A stretch of 13,965 bases of DNA from Saccharicrinis sp. UBA6048 (GCA_002429115.1 DIYS01000146.1:1-13965), one strand, 5' to 3'; shown: positions 6,079 through 13,886, counted from the stretch's first letter. The notes: generated by a model not told the origin, from the sequence alone. Made by a program: numbers and translations.

Positions 6079-7698
6079 TTAAAAATTATTATAGAAACTC
6101 TTAAGCGATGTTCTCACGCCAAAATAGAAATGCTGTGTATCCATCGTTTCAAGGTCGTTCTCACTTTTACGAATACGAGCTCCGGCAACAATGTTAAACA
6201 TGTTCCTAGGATTGATCAGGAATGAAACATTAACATCTGCATTATAAACATTTGTTTTAAGTCCATTTCCAATATAATAACCATGTTCCCTCGGTTTACC
6301 ATTTTCATCAAGTGGACGTTGGGTATTTGGCATAAAAACATCTTTACCCCAGCTCACACCATCGCCATAGTCATCACCATACATCGAAGCCATTAATTCG
6401 GCCTTGAATAGCCATCGGTTTTTACGGTATTTTAGTATGGCTAATCCTTCCCTGAAGTTGGCACCCAACAAGTGAGCCATCGGCTGGTTCATATGACCAT
6501 AGGCATAAATAGTGGTGTAATGAGAGAATGTATAAGGTCGTACCTGGTTGTATTCGAGCTGCACATCCAGTTTGTCAATACCAAATAAGTCAAACGTACG
6601 TGCCCCCAATTGAAAACCATGTTTATTGGCCCACCATTTATTACCGCTAAAAACTTCATCGGCCTTGAATTCACCCAATACAAATTGACCATAAAAAGTC
6701 AGCCAGTCAGCAGCAATGAAGCGTGTGTTAAAACCCATCGTCACATTGTCTGGCGATCCAATGTTATACTCGACCGGACGGAAGAAATTAACCGGATTCA
6801 GATAATGCATATCAAATCCTCTGTAGCCAGTTGAATCCTGTTCGGCATAAACCACATTGGCAAATAAACCAATACTCATTCGTTTACTTACATTCCAGTC
6901 GAGGTATTGAAATACGCCATATTTTCCAGGATATCTGTAATCCGTTTGATCAGCCACAGCATCGTATTGCGACATTTTGTTCCACATCACCATGTACTTG
7001 ATGTTCCAAAAGTCAGCTGTCAGCTTCACATACGGATAACTATATGCTGCATCCGAAAGCAATAAAGAACGATGTCCGTCACCTATGAAATGCTTTCCAT
7101 TACCCACTTGAAAGTTAAAATACTTGGCAAAGTTAAAACCAACGTATCCTGTAGCTTGTGCAAAATCATGACCATTAGAACTAAAATTCTTACGTTGCCC
7201 ATTGCCCGGCATCATATTGGTTTTCTCGGCAAACTGATCCATGTAATTAGGAACAACTGCCTGGTTTTCTATAAAATCAGTATAGAAGTAAACGTGTTTT
7301 CCAATATTACCTTTAATAAACAGCCCTCGTGAATTAGTCCAGGTGTTTTTCCCTTCATTGTTTTCGCGTCCTCCTTCAAAATTAAAAATTGGATTGACAA
7401 CAATTTTGATATCATCTTTATCCAACTTAATCAAGTCATCATGCCATATGCGTTTCCAAAAGTTGAGTTTGCCCTGAGGTATTTTTAGACCATCGTACAG
7501 CACAGAGTCTGTGTTTACAATTGCTTCCAGCTGATCCATTCGGTATTGACGCACAGACGTATGAAAACCACTACCCGGTTTATAGACATACCTTTCAAAC
7601 GGTGAATAATAAGGGTCTTCATAATGACTGACGGATTGGGCTTTTAAGCCAATAACACTAAGAAAAAGCAGTGCTGAAACAAGAAGTTTATATTGCAT
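6079..7698 (-). CDS. RemB/Wzi-like outer-membrane beta-barrel protein
   Basis: A 539-residue exported protein. Residues 1-20 (KLLVSALLFLSVIGLKA before QSV) form a signal peptide. The rest is rich in alternating aromatic/polar strands, and the protein ends in F, as outer-membrane barrels do. The segment VGNGKHFIGDGHRSLLLSD (198-216) is a hallmark I associate with the gliding-motility protein RemB and the related Wzi-type capsule-assembly barrels; further markers are IKGNIGKHVYFYTDFIEN (128-145) and YLNPVNFFRPVEY (about 305-317). In Flavobacterium johnsoniae RemB is linked to gliding on some surfaces; Wzi anchors capsular polysaccharide. No other gliding or capsule gene is in the window, so which role applies is open. 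It diverges from the AsmA operon. The ATG at 7698 fits the signal peptide. Confidence 0.8.
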   Translation of the reverse strand: MQYKLLVSALLFLSVIGLKAQSVSHYEDPYYSPFERYVYKPGSGFHTSVRQYRMDQLEAIVNTDSVLYDGLKIPQGKLNFWKRIWHDDLIKLDKDDIKIVVNPIFNFEGGRENNEGKNTWTNSRGLFIKGNIGKHVYFYTDFIENQAVVPNYMDQFAEKTNMMPGNGQRKNFSSNGHDFAQATGYVGFNFAKYFNFQVGNGKHFIGDGHRSLLLSDAAYSYPYVKLTADFWNIKYMVMWNKMSQYDAVADQTDYRYPGKYGVFQYLDWNVSKRMSIGLFANVVYAEQDSTGYRGFDMHYLNPVNFFRPVEYNIGSPDNVTMGFNTRFIAADWLTFYGQFVLGEFKADEVFSGNKWWANKHGFQLGARTFDLFGIDKLDVQLEYNQVRPYTFSHYTTIYAYGHMNQPMAHLLGANFREGLAILKYRKNRWLFKAELMASMYGDDYGDGVSWGKDVFMPNTQRPLDENGKPREHGYYIGNGLKTNVYNADVNVSFLINPRNMFNIVAGARIRKSENDLETMDTQHFYFGVRTSLKSFYNNF

Positions 7699-7819
7699 TA
7701 TTTTATTTATTTACGAACGAATATACAATTATACAAGCAATCTATACGCCTTCGTAAATAGAAAGTTTCGGTATTGGACAGGTGAAATATTGGGCACAAA
7801 AAAAGAGCTAAAAGCCGTT

Positions 7820-7930
7820 TCATCTCTCGTTATCCTTTAATGGCAAATCTTTTACCAGGATCCTCGTACCCTTATTATAGCGAGGTGCCACAGCTTTTGG
7901 CTCCATAACTGAATTCGAAATCTCATCCAT
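7820..7930 (-). CDS. Possible small protein of 36 residues
   Basis: An ATG-to-TGA frame on the minus strand encoding a basic, protein-like sequence beginning MDEISNSV and ending with KDLPLKDNER. It is preceded in frame by a TAA six codons upstream. It lies in the long divergent spacer and is followed by a weak GGCT-TTT-AGCT hairpin and seven T (7797-7803 region), which could be a terminator. Upstream on the same strand TTGACA-N17-TAAATT (7966-7938 region) is a loose promoter match. I do not recognise the sequence; it might be a real small gene, the remnant of a larger one, or a chance frame of ordinary length. Confidence 0.25.
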   Translation of the reverse strand: MDEISNSVMEPKAVAPRYNKGTRILVKDLPLKDNER

Positions 7931-8046
7931 GAGACAATATACAATTTAAGCGAATAGATGTAGAGTGTCAATACCTAATCAACTTTTTTGTTTGAAACGT
8001 CGAAATAAGATTTGAGTAAATTAAGCTTCTTAATACATATTAATTA

Positions 8047-8055
8047 TACATTTGC
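8047..8055 (+). promoter_or_regulatory. -7 element of the AsmA operon promoter
   Basis: TACATTTGC is a perfect TAnnTTTG box with trailing C. No good -33 TTTG is found at the expected distance. Initiation would be near 8061, which places the start codon of the following gene at 8090 and rules out an upstream TTG at 8012. Confidence 0.5.
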
Positions 8056-8089
8056 GTTTAATCTGGTAGTTATTATAAAAATTGAGTTC

Positions 8090-11074
8090 ATGAAGCTATT
8101 GAGAAAAATAGTAGCCTATACTTTATTATCCTTTTTAGGTAGTCTTTTGGTGTTAATTTTATTAGCAGAATTGTCTGAAAACACAATTACCAAACTTGCC
8201 CTAAACAGAATTAATGATGGCTTAGATGCAAGTATTCAGGTGGATAATGTTGATTTTTCATTGCTTAAAGACCTGCCATATGCGATGGTTGAACTCAAGG
8301 GCGTGGCAATTACGAAAGATACTGATACGCTCGCACGTGTTGATCACATATTTGTATCGGCAGAAATTATGCCTCTGTTGGACATGCAGTTTAATATTGA
8401 GAAGGTGGCTGTTGAAGGCGGGCGGGCTAATTATAAAGTCAACAGTGATCATTCAACTAATTTTGATGTGTTCCTGGCAGTGCCCGGGGAAACAGAAGAA
8501 ACAGATACCAGTGCTACAAGTATTTATTTATCGCTAAAGGAGCTGACTTTAAATAACCTGTTTCTTTCATACAGGGATGATGCCAGCGATGTAAATGCCT
8601 GCATGTATATTGATGAAAGTGAGATAAGTGTAAAGATGGATGATGTTACTCAGAAAGCTACATTTAAAGGGCATTTGAGAGCCAATAACTGTCATTATCC
8701 GGATACTAAAATAAAGTTGATGCAGGGGCTTAATGTAGATTTAGATGTTGAGTACCAGGACCAGCTTATAACTATTAACGATGCTTATATTGAAACAGAT
8801 GGTATTAAAATTAAAGCCTCAGGAGTTGTTAAGAATGACAGCTCGCTTTATACCGATTTATCTATAGCATCATCGCAGTTTGATTTGGGAGAGCTAAAGA
8901 AATACATTCCTGATAGTTTAATGAAAGCATATGATGTAAAGCAATTATCAGGAATAGCTGCTGTACAGGCCAAAATAAAAGGAACTTACAACGATAGTGT
9001 AATGCCTTCAATAAATGCCAGTTTACAACTAAAGGAGGGCTATGTAGCTATGGCCGGCTATCCGATCGTTGATAAAATACAGTTAGCTTGCAATTATACC
9101 AATGGACAGCTGCAAAGCAATGCCAGTACTCAAGTACAAATAGATTCGATGTATTTCAAGTCTGGTGAAAGCTGGGTGCAATGTTCAGGATTTATTAAGA
9201 ATCTGGATGCGATTAACTACGATATTAAGAGTAATGCCTTTGTTAAGCTGAATGAGTTTAAGGACTACATGCCTGATTCGTTGGTGAAGCAAGTTGACGG
9301 AGGCATTGAAATTGCAATTGAGACATATGGCACAGTTCCACAAAATTTTACAGAGCAATTTACAGAGGATGTGCTGGATAGAACAACTCTAAAAGTAGGA
9401 TTAGTAGATTTGGCGCTTGAGATGGATTCTTTGATCGAATTGCAAAAGTGGAATGGACAATTAAGCTACTCTAAGAAGGCTTTTGAAGTCGAAGGATTAA
9501 GTGGTCGGATACCAACTTACGGCCTTGAATTGGCAAACTCATCTTTACGAGGTAATTATGCTGGCAGCATTAGTAAATTGGATCAAATCAGGATTAATCT
9601 CGAAGATTTTGATATTGCGACAAAAGAAAGTCGGTTAACGGGAAATCTCCAGCTATCTAACCTTGACCATCCTGATTACCGGATTGATTGTAATGCAGTT
9701 TGTAAGCTTAAGGAATTTATGGCTTTTGCACCAGATGAACTGGTCGGTAATATGGATGGTACACTCAAAGCCTATCTGAATTCATATGGAACCGTGCATC
9801 TCGATTCAATTGCTGATCAGGCAATGGCTATTCTCTTTAATCAAAGTGTTCTCAAAACTGAGATGGATAATGTCGAGCTTGACATCATTGATCCACAATT
9901 ATCCATCACTAAGCTGAGTGGACAGATTCAGATGAAATCAGATTCAATAACCATTGATAACGTTTCTGGTGATGTAAGTGGATTGACCTTTGAGGCTGAT
10001 TCAACACAGCTGGTTAATTTTTACAATGCCTTTTGGTTGAATAATCCGGATACCATAAAAGCGGATGGCTACTTTAATTTTGGAGACGTAGATTATACAT
10101 TTTTTGAGCCTTTTATGACGGAGGAAAGCGTGGGTGAAAAAACTGTTGAAGAACCATCCGAACCGGCAAAATACCAGTTTCAGGCCAAGGGAAAAATCAC
10201 TGCAAAAAGCTTTTGGTATGGCAATGCGTTGCTCAAAAACCTAAGTGCTCTCTACAATGTTTCAGACAGCCTGTATATTGCCGATCAAATAAAGTTTGAT
10301 GCCTTTAAAGGAAGGACCAATAGTTCGGTGAAAGTACAAAAGTTACCCGATGATGTGATGAAAATTTATTTCAAAAATTCAACATCCGGGCTGGATGTTA
10401 ACCAGCTACTGTACGACTTTGATGATTTTATGGATTATACCGAAGAGGTTTATATTAGTCATGAGCAGTTAAGTGGAGCTTTTAGTACGGATAACTTAAA
10501 TGGCGAAATAACGTTTTATGGCGACTCATTGGATATGAATAGTATTTTGATGAGTGCGGAGCTAAAACTTGAAAATGGTCGATTGGCAAATTATGGTATT
10601 GCTGAAGAGATGGGAAGAGACTATAGTATAGACGGATTGGATGATATTCGTTTTAAAACATTAGATACTAAGATATTTGTTTATGGGGGCAGTATATATG
10701 CGCCTTTAACAAATATTAAAACCAATACCTTTGATATCAGTTTGTTTGGTAAGCAGGAATTCGATTTGGACTGTCAATACCACTTACGGTTTTACCTGAA
10801 AGAAATTCTTCGAAAAGGAAAGACTAACCGGTTGGAAAAAAAGCAAGCAAAAAAGGAGAATCAAGATAGTAGATATGGAGGAACGAAGGGTTTAACTTCA
10901 TTATATGCAATTTATAAGGTGGATGATGGAAAAACCGTGAAGAGCACATTAGAGGGTAAAGACTCTAAAGCAAGAAATGAAATGCGCAGGACTGTAAAAG
11001 TGGAGGAAGCATCTTTAAGGTTGATCTTTCATCCTCGCACCTTTAAGTTTAATACTAATATGACGAGCAACTAA
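8090..11074 (+). CDS. AsmA-like family protein, large envelope protein
   Basis: A 994-residue protein with one N-terminal membrane anchor (about residues 5-27, KIVAYTLLSFLGSLLVLILLA). A very long, beta-rich periplasmic body follows, the architecture of the AsmA/TamB group. The N-terminal AsmA part (about 28-130) contains INDGLDASIQVDNVDFSLLKDLPY; the C-terminal AsmA-like part extends to about residue 940. Members of the group form long hydrophobic grooves that move phospholipids between the membranes; that role here is by family. An approximate repeat carrying (Y/F)xPDxLv followed by D/L-G/S-G occurs near residues 274, 395 and 548. The start at ATG 8090 is chosen over an in-frame TTG at 8012 because it directly precedes the anchor and follows the -7 box. 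It heads a three-gene operon and is separated by 4 nt from the next gene. Confidence 0.88.
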   Translation: MKLLRKIVAYTLLSFLGSLLVLILLAELSENTITKLALNRINDGLDASIQVDNVDFSLLKDLPYAMVELKGVAITKDTDTLARVDHIFVSAEIMPLLDMQFNIEKVAVEGGRANYKVNSDHSTNFDVFLAVPGETEETDTSATSIYLSLKELTLNNLFLSYRDDASDVNACMYIDESEISVKMDDVTQKATFKGHLRANNCHYPDTKIKLMQGLNVDLDVEYQDQLITINDAYIETDGIKIKASGVVKNDSSLYTDLSIASSQFDLGELKKYIPDSLMKAYDVKQLSGIAAVQAKIKGTYNDSVMPSINASLQLKEGYVAMAGYPIVDKIQLACNYTNGQLQSNASTQVQIDSMYFKSGESWVQCSGFIKNLDAINYDIKSNAFVKLNEFKDYMPDSLVKQVDGGIEIAIETYGTVPQNFTEQFTEDVLDRTTLKVGLVDLALEMDSLIELQKWNGQLSYSKKAFEVEGLSGRIPTYGLELANSSLRGNYAGSISKLDQIRINLEDFDIATKESRLTGNLQLSNLDHPDYRIDCNAVCKLKEFMAFAPDELVGNMDGTLKAYLNSYGTVHLDSIADQAMAILFNQSVLKTEMDNVELDIIDPQLSITKLSGQIQMKSDSITIDNVSGDVSGLTFEADSTQLVNFYNAFWLNNPDTIKADGYFNFGDVDYTFFEPFMTEESVGEKTVEEPSEPAKYQFQAKGKITAKSFWYGNALLKNLSALYNVSDSLYIADQIKFDAFKGRTNSSVKVQKLPDDVMKIYFKNSTSGLDVNQLLYDFDDFMDYTEEVYISHEQLSGAFSTDNLNGEITFYGDSLDMNSILMSAELKLENGRLANYGIAEEMGRDYSIDGLDDIRFKTLDTKIFVYGGSIYAPLTNIKTNTFDISLFGKQEFDLDCQYHLRFYLKEILRKGKTNRLEKKQAKKENQDSRYGGTKGLTSLYAIYKVDDGKTVKSTLEGKDSKARNEMRRTVKVEEASLRLIFHPRTFKFNTNMTSN

Positions 11075-11078
11075 TTGT

Positions 11079-11702
11079 ATGAAAAGACCAATAGTAATCG
11101 TTGGAGCTATTAGTATTATAGTGTTTCTTATTGCATTAATAATAGCTTTAGAAAAAGTAAATTGTGTCCAGCCAGATAATGAGATGCAGCTCGATAGTGA
11201 TATTATATTCGGTAATATAGATGCCAAGTATAGTATTGTAGCGTATATAGACTATAATTGTAGCCATTGCAAAAGATTCTTTTATGATACCTACCCAAAG
11301 CTGCATGAAGAGTATCTTCAGAGAAATAGATTGAAACTTATTCTACGCTTAGTATGTAATCAAACAGATCAAAAAACGTTAGAAGCATATCAATCGGCAA
11401 TATGTATAAATAAATATGGAGATTATCAGAAATTACACAAATTACTACTTCATAACACAGAGGTGATCTATTCAGAACAATACCAAACTTTAATGGATGA
11501 GATCATTTGGAGCAATGATGATATTGCAGAATGCCTGTTGAGTAACAATAACACAGAAATTTTAACAAATATTCAATCATTTAAGCAATTAAAAACGACA
11601 GGAACGCCTACTTTTATAATCAATAATAAGGTACTTGTCGGATATAAAGATTTTGCCGATCTGGAACGTATTATTAATAAAGAGTATTCAAATATAAAGT
11701 AG
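11079..11702 (+). CDS. Membrane-anchored DsbA-like thiol oxidoreductase
   Basis: A 207-residue protein with an N-terminal membrane segment (about 4-24) and a periplasmic thioredoxin-fold domain with helical insert. The active site is CSHC (61-64) inside YIDYNCSHCKRFF, and the cis-proline motif is TGTPTF with P177; both are characteristic of the DsbA family. Further cysteines are C29 just after the anchor, C93, C109 and C152, more than a minimal DsbA carries. It should oxidise or shuffle disulfides in exported proteins; no VKOR- or DsbB-like partner lies in the window. It starts 4 nt after the AsmA gene and ends 4 nt before a cysteine-rich lipoprotein gene, so it is co-transcribed with both. 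The lipoprotein is the obvious candidate substrate or partner. Confidence 0.85.
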   Translation: MKRPIVIVGAISIIVFLIALIIALEKVNCVQPDNEMQLDSDIIFGNIDAKYSIVAYIDYNCSHCKRFFYDTYPKLHEEYLQRNRLKLILRLVCNQTDQKTLEAYQSAICINKYGDYQKLHKLLLHNTEVIYSEQYQTLMDEIIWSNDDIAECLLSNNNTEILTNIQSFKQLKTTGTPTFIINNKVLVGYKDFADLERIINKEYSNIK

Positions 11703-11706
11703 TTTA

Positions 11707-12042
11707 ATGATGAAGAAGTTATCAATGATTTTAGGGGGTCTTTCAATGACAGCGCTACTATTCATGACAACAGGTTGTGATTCAGATGATGATAAGGAGA
11801 CGTGTAAAGTGCATACTAAAGACTTTGGCACTTGTGCAGCCAAAGATATCTCTGTATGTAGCGATAACGATTTGAATTCGTATTACCTATATAAAGGAGA
11901 CAAAAAAACACAAGCACAACTTGACGCAATTTGCTTACCTCCTGAAGCAAGTGCAGCTCAGATAAAAGCTGCAAAAATGGAATTGGATGCTGTGACTTTA
12001 CAGTTAATGGATGAAGTTAAAGCAAATGCCATTTGCAAGTAA
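11707..12042 (+). CDS. Cysteine-rich small lipoprotein, probably surface-exposed
   Basis: A 111-residue protein with a type II signal sequence (MKKLSMILGGLSMTALLFMTTG, then C24). The lipobox is imperfect (T at -3), but the cysteine is followed by DSDDDK; acidic S-D-D-D runs right after the lipidated cysteine act as a surface-export signal in Bacteroidota lipoproteins. Beyond C24 there are five cysteines (C33, C43, C51, C76, C110), the last next to the C-terminus. That allows two disulfides plus one free thiol. The second half is predicted helical (PPEASAAQIKAAKMELDAVTLQLMDEV). I do not recognise a family. It is the last gene of the AsmA/DsbA operon. Start may be ATG 11707 or the adjacent ATG 11710. 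Confidence 0.75.
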   Translation: MMKKLSMILGGLSMTALLFMTTGCDSDDDKETCKVHTKDFGTCAAKDISVCSDNDLNSYYLYKGDKKTQAQLDAICLPPEASAAQIKAAKMELDAVTLQLMDEVKANAICK

Positions 12043-12064
12043 TCTAATTGTAATAATACCATAT

Positions 12065-12106
12065 ATAAATGCCCGGTTTGTTGCAGGCCGGGCATTTATT
12101 GTTTTT
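12065..12106 (+). terminator. Intrinsic terminator of the AsmA operon
   Basis: A 12-bp stem with a GC-rich core, TGCCCGG/CCGGGCA, pairs 12065-12076 with 12088-12099 around an 11-nt loop and is followed by TGTTTTT. The convergent tlpA-like gene ends at 12118 and could use the stem, but its side lacks a T-run. Confidence 0.85.
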
Positions 12107-12117
12107 CAAAATATCGT

Positions 12118-12648
12118 TCACAACCAGAACTTATACCAGTTTCGGCGCTGTAGTTTTTTAAGTCTCTTTTCCAGATCGTGCCCCCTCAGGTTGGTTGCTA
12201 CTATTTTACCGGTTTCATCTAATAGAAAGCTGGCAGGTACACTTTTAACTTTATAGGCTTTTGCAACTTCATTTCGCCAGCCTTTAAGGTCGCTTACATG
12301 GTGAGGCCATAGTAAGCCGTCTTCTTCAATAGCTTGCAGCCAGGCATCTTTTTTTACATCAAGCGATACGCTTAAAATGGTAAAGCCCTCAGCACCGGCA
12401 AAATTCTGGTTTTTGTATTTTTTGTAAGCATCTACTAAGTATGGACTTTCTTTACGGCAAGGGGCACACCACGATGCCCAGAAATCTATTAAGACAATTT
12501 GTCCTTTTAATGAGGATAAAGAAAGGTCTTGTCCGTTAACGGATTGTTGTGTAAAATCGGGAGCCAGATCACCCACTTGAAGTTTTTGTGCTGTGCTAAG
12601 TTGCTGTACGAAACACAATAGCAGAATAATATATAGGTGCTTTTTCAT
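12118..12648 (-). CDS. TlpA-family periplasmic thioredoxin-like protein
   Basis: A 176-residue exported thioredoxin-fold protein. Residues 1-20 form a signal peptide ending in STA before QKLQVGDLAPDF, the usual start of a TlpA/ResA domain. The active site is WCAPC (C61 and C64) in IDFWASWCAPCRKESP, with the cis-proline in KSVPASF (P138) and the family's central helix-strand insert between. Such proteins usually reduce disulfides in the periplasm, for example in cytochrome c maturation; none of those genes is here. It has no lipobox and no extra domain. It lies 34 nt downstream of mnmA on the same strand, possibly co-transcribed, and converges on the AsmA/DsbA operon, so two opposite-acting thiol enzymes sit side by side. 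Confidence 0.92.
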   Translation of the reverse strand: MKKHLYIILLLCFVQQLSTAQKLQVGDLAPDFTQQSVNGQDLSLSSLKGQIVLIDFWASWCAPCRKESPYLVDAYKKYKNQNFAGAEGFTILSVSLDVKKDAWLQAIEEDGLLWPHHVSDLKGWRNEVAKAYKVKSVPASFLLDETGKIVATNLRGHDLEKRLKKLQRRNWYKFWL

Positions 12649-12669
12649 AGTGGGACTGTTTTATTAGTG

Positions 12670-12677
12670 CGAATATA
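12670..12677 (-). promoter_or_regulatory. Possible -7 element before the tlpA-like gene
   Basis: On the minus strand TATATTCG, followed by C, is one mismatch from TAnnTTTGC and lies about 22 nt before the ATG at 12648. No -33 box is visible. If functional, the gene would be transcribed independently of mnmA. Confidence 0.3.
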
Positions 12678-12682
12678 TATAA

Positions 12683-13732
12683 TCATTCAATAATTCCACC
12701 ACCTATAATACAGTCGTCATTATAAAATACAATTGACTGACCGGGTGTTATTGCCCAAATCTCGGTGTCGAATACTACTTTTAACACACCATCATCCACC
12801 TTGATATGTCCCCAGTAGCCAGGCACACTATCCAGTCCTCGAATACGTATAAACACTTTTTTATCGGACCATAACGACTTGTTCGATGTTAGTTTGAAGT
12901 TTTCAATGCTAATCTCATTTAGTAGCAAAGCATCTCGTTTATCGGCTATTAATCGTCTGCTAGAAGCATCGATAGCCACTACACACATGCCTTTTGCTAC
13001 ACCTTCAATGCCTCGTCGTTGCCCAATGGTATAAAATGGAAATCCTTCGTGCTGCCCCAATACATTGTCATTGGTATCCACAACTTGTCCTGGCTGAAGG
13101 GCCGGATGATCAGCAGGAAGTATCTGGCGCAGGTAATCACGATAATCAATACCCGATAAAAAACACACGCCCATGCTTTCTTTCTTGTCTGCAATGGTGG
13201 TATAGCCCAGTTTACGGGCAAGTGTTCTTACGTCTTCTTTTTTTAGATCGCCGAGTGGGAACAAAGCTTTTTTCAGCACCTCCTGGCTTAGGTTCCATAA
13301 GAAATAGGACTGATCCTTTGCCGGATCAACACCTTTTTGAATGTAATATAGCTTGTTTATTTGCTGTTTACGCACATAGTGTCCGGTAGATATGTGCTGG
13401 CAGTTAAGCCGTTTAGCTACTTGTAATAAATATTTCCATTTAATGGTTTCGTTACAATGAATGCATGGATTAGGTGTGCGACCATTTATATATTCATTGG
13501 CAAAGTATGAAATGACTTCATCTTTAAAAGCTTGCCTGCAATCAATCAAATGATGTTCTATCTGTCTTTCACGAGCAAGGTTTTGTGCAGCAATGATACT
13601 TTCATGATCAGCTTCTGTATGGGTTTGCAGTGTGGTACCAACAACTTCGTATCCTTGTTGCTGCAATAGCACGGCAGACATGGAACTATCCATTCCGCCA
13701 CTCATACCCAATAGCACCCTTTCTTTTTTCAC
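12683..13732 (-). CDS. mnmA: tRNA-specific 2-thiouridylase MnmA
   Basis: This cytoplasmic enzyme adds sulfur to the wobble U34 of Lys, Glu and Gln tRNAs, using ATP and persulfide sulfur. Numbering from the GTG start (349 residues): the PP-loop ATPase motif SGGMDSS is at 11-17, the first catalytic cysteine is in NPCIHCN (C90), DQSYFLW is near 140-146, and the second catalytic cysteine is in GVCFLSG (C190). A C-terminal beta domain ends in GGGIIE. The frame can be extended to an ATG at 13765 (11 more residues). I prefer GTG 13732 because it yields MKKERVLLGMSGGMDSS, the normal family N-terminus, and because a promoter-like box overlaps the extension. Length is normal for Bacteroidota MnmA. Confidence 0.95.
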   Translation of the reverse strand: MKKERVLLGMSGGMDSSMSAVLLQQQGYEVVGTTLQTHTEADHESIIAAQNLARERQIEHHLIDCRQAFKDEVISYFANEYINGRTPNPCIHCNETIKWKYLLQVAKRLNCQHISTGHYVRKQQINKLYYIQKGVDPAKDQSYFLWNLSQEVLKKALFPLGDLKKEDVRTLARKLGYTTIADKKESMGVCFLSGIDYRDYLRQILPADHPALQPGQVVDTNDNVLGQHEGFPFYTIGQRRGIEGVAKGMCVVAIDASSRRLIADKRDALLLNEISIENFKLTSNKSLWSDKKVFIRIRGLDSVPGYWGHIKVDDGVLKVVFDTEIWAITPGQSIVFYNDDCIIGGGIIE

Positions 13733-13750
13733 AGTACAATACTTTTTGTG

Positions 13751-13758
13751 CGAAGATA
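13751..13758 (-). promoter_or_regulatory. Possible -7 element of mnmA
   Basis: TATCTTCG followed by C on the minus strand is one mismatch from TAnnTTTGC. Initiation near 13744 would put the upstream ATG (13765) outside the transcript and favour the GTG at 13732. No convincing -33 box is seen at 17-23 nt. Confidence 0.3.
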
Positions 13759-13786
13759 ATAACATATTAGAGCAGGCTCATTTTTC

Positions 13787-13805
13787 AACAGTCATTTCGA
13801 CTGTT
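13787..13805. repeat. Inverted repeat upstream of mnmA
   Basis: AACAGTC (13787-13793) and GACTGTT (13799-13805) flank a 5-nt loop; after one mismatch TTTT/AAAA pairing extends the stem on the outside. Neither side has a T-run continuing past the stem, so it is not a standard terminator. It could be an operator or a chance repeat. Confidence 0.4.
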
Positions 13806-13851
13806 AAAAGCAAAAGCATTCAATTTTAACAAGGATTAACGGTGCTTTAGT

Positions 13852-13880
13852 TTTGTTCACTATAAAATGATGCACCTTTG
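13852..13880 (+). promoter_or_regulatory. Plus-strand promoter near the right edge
   Basis: TTTG (13852-13855) is followed after 17 nt by CACCTTTG (13873-13880), one mismatch from TAnnTTTG. Initiation would be near 13887. It diverges from mnmA. Confidence 0.45.
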
Positions 13881-13886
13881 TACTGT

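Larger units (their letters stand above)
7699..8089. other. Divergent intergenic region between the remB-like gene and the AsmA operon
   Basis: 391 bases. It contains a perfect TAnnTTTG element for the AsmA gene (8047-8055) and a weak TATATTCG match for the remB-like gene (7725-7718, one mismatch, no clear -33 box). A short inverted repeat CCTCG/CGAGG occurs (7862-7866, 7881-7885), and there is a 36-codon open frame on minus (7820-7930). Nothing else is recognisable. Confidence 0.5.

Noticed and set aside
7862..7885. CCTCG/CGAGG inverted repeat in the divergent spacer
   Set aside because: It is five base pairs with a 14-nt loop and no T-run, and it falls within the possible small reading frame; not a credible terminator.
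8012..8089. TTG-start N-terminal extension of the AsmA-like protein
   Set aside because: The perfect TAnnTTTG box at 8047-8054 lies inside it, and the ATG at 8090 directly precedes the membrane anchor expected at the N-terminus.
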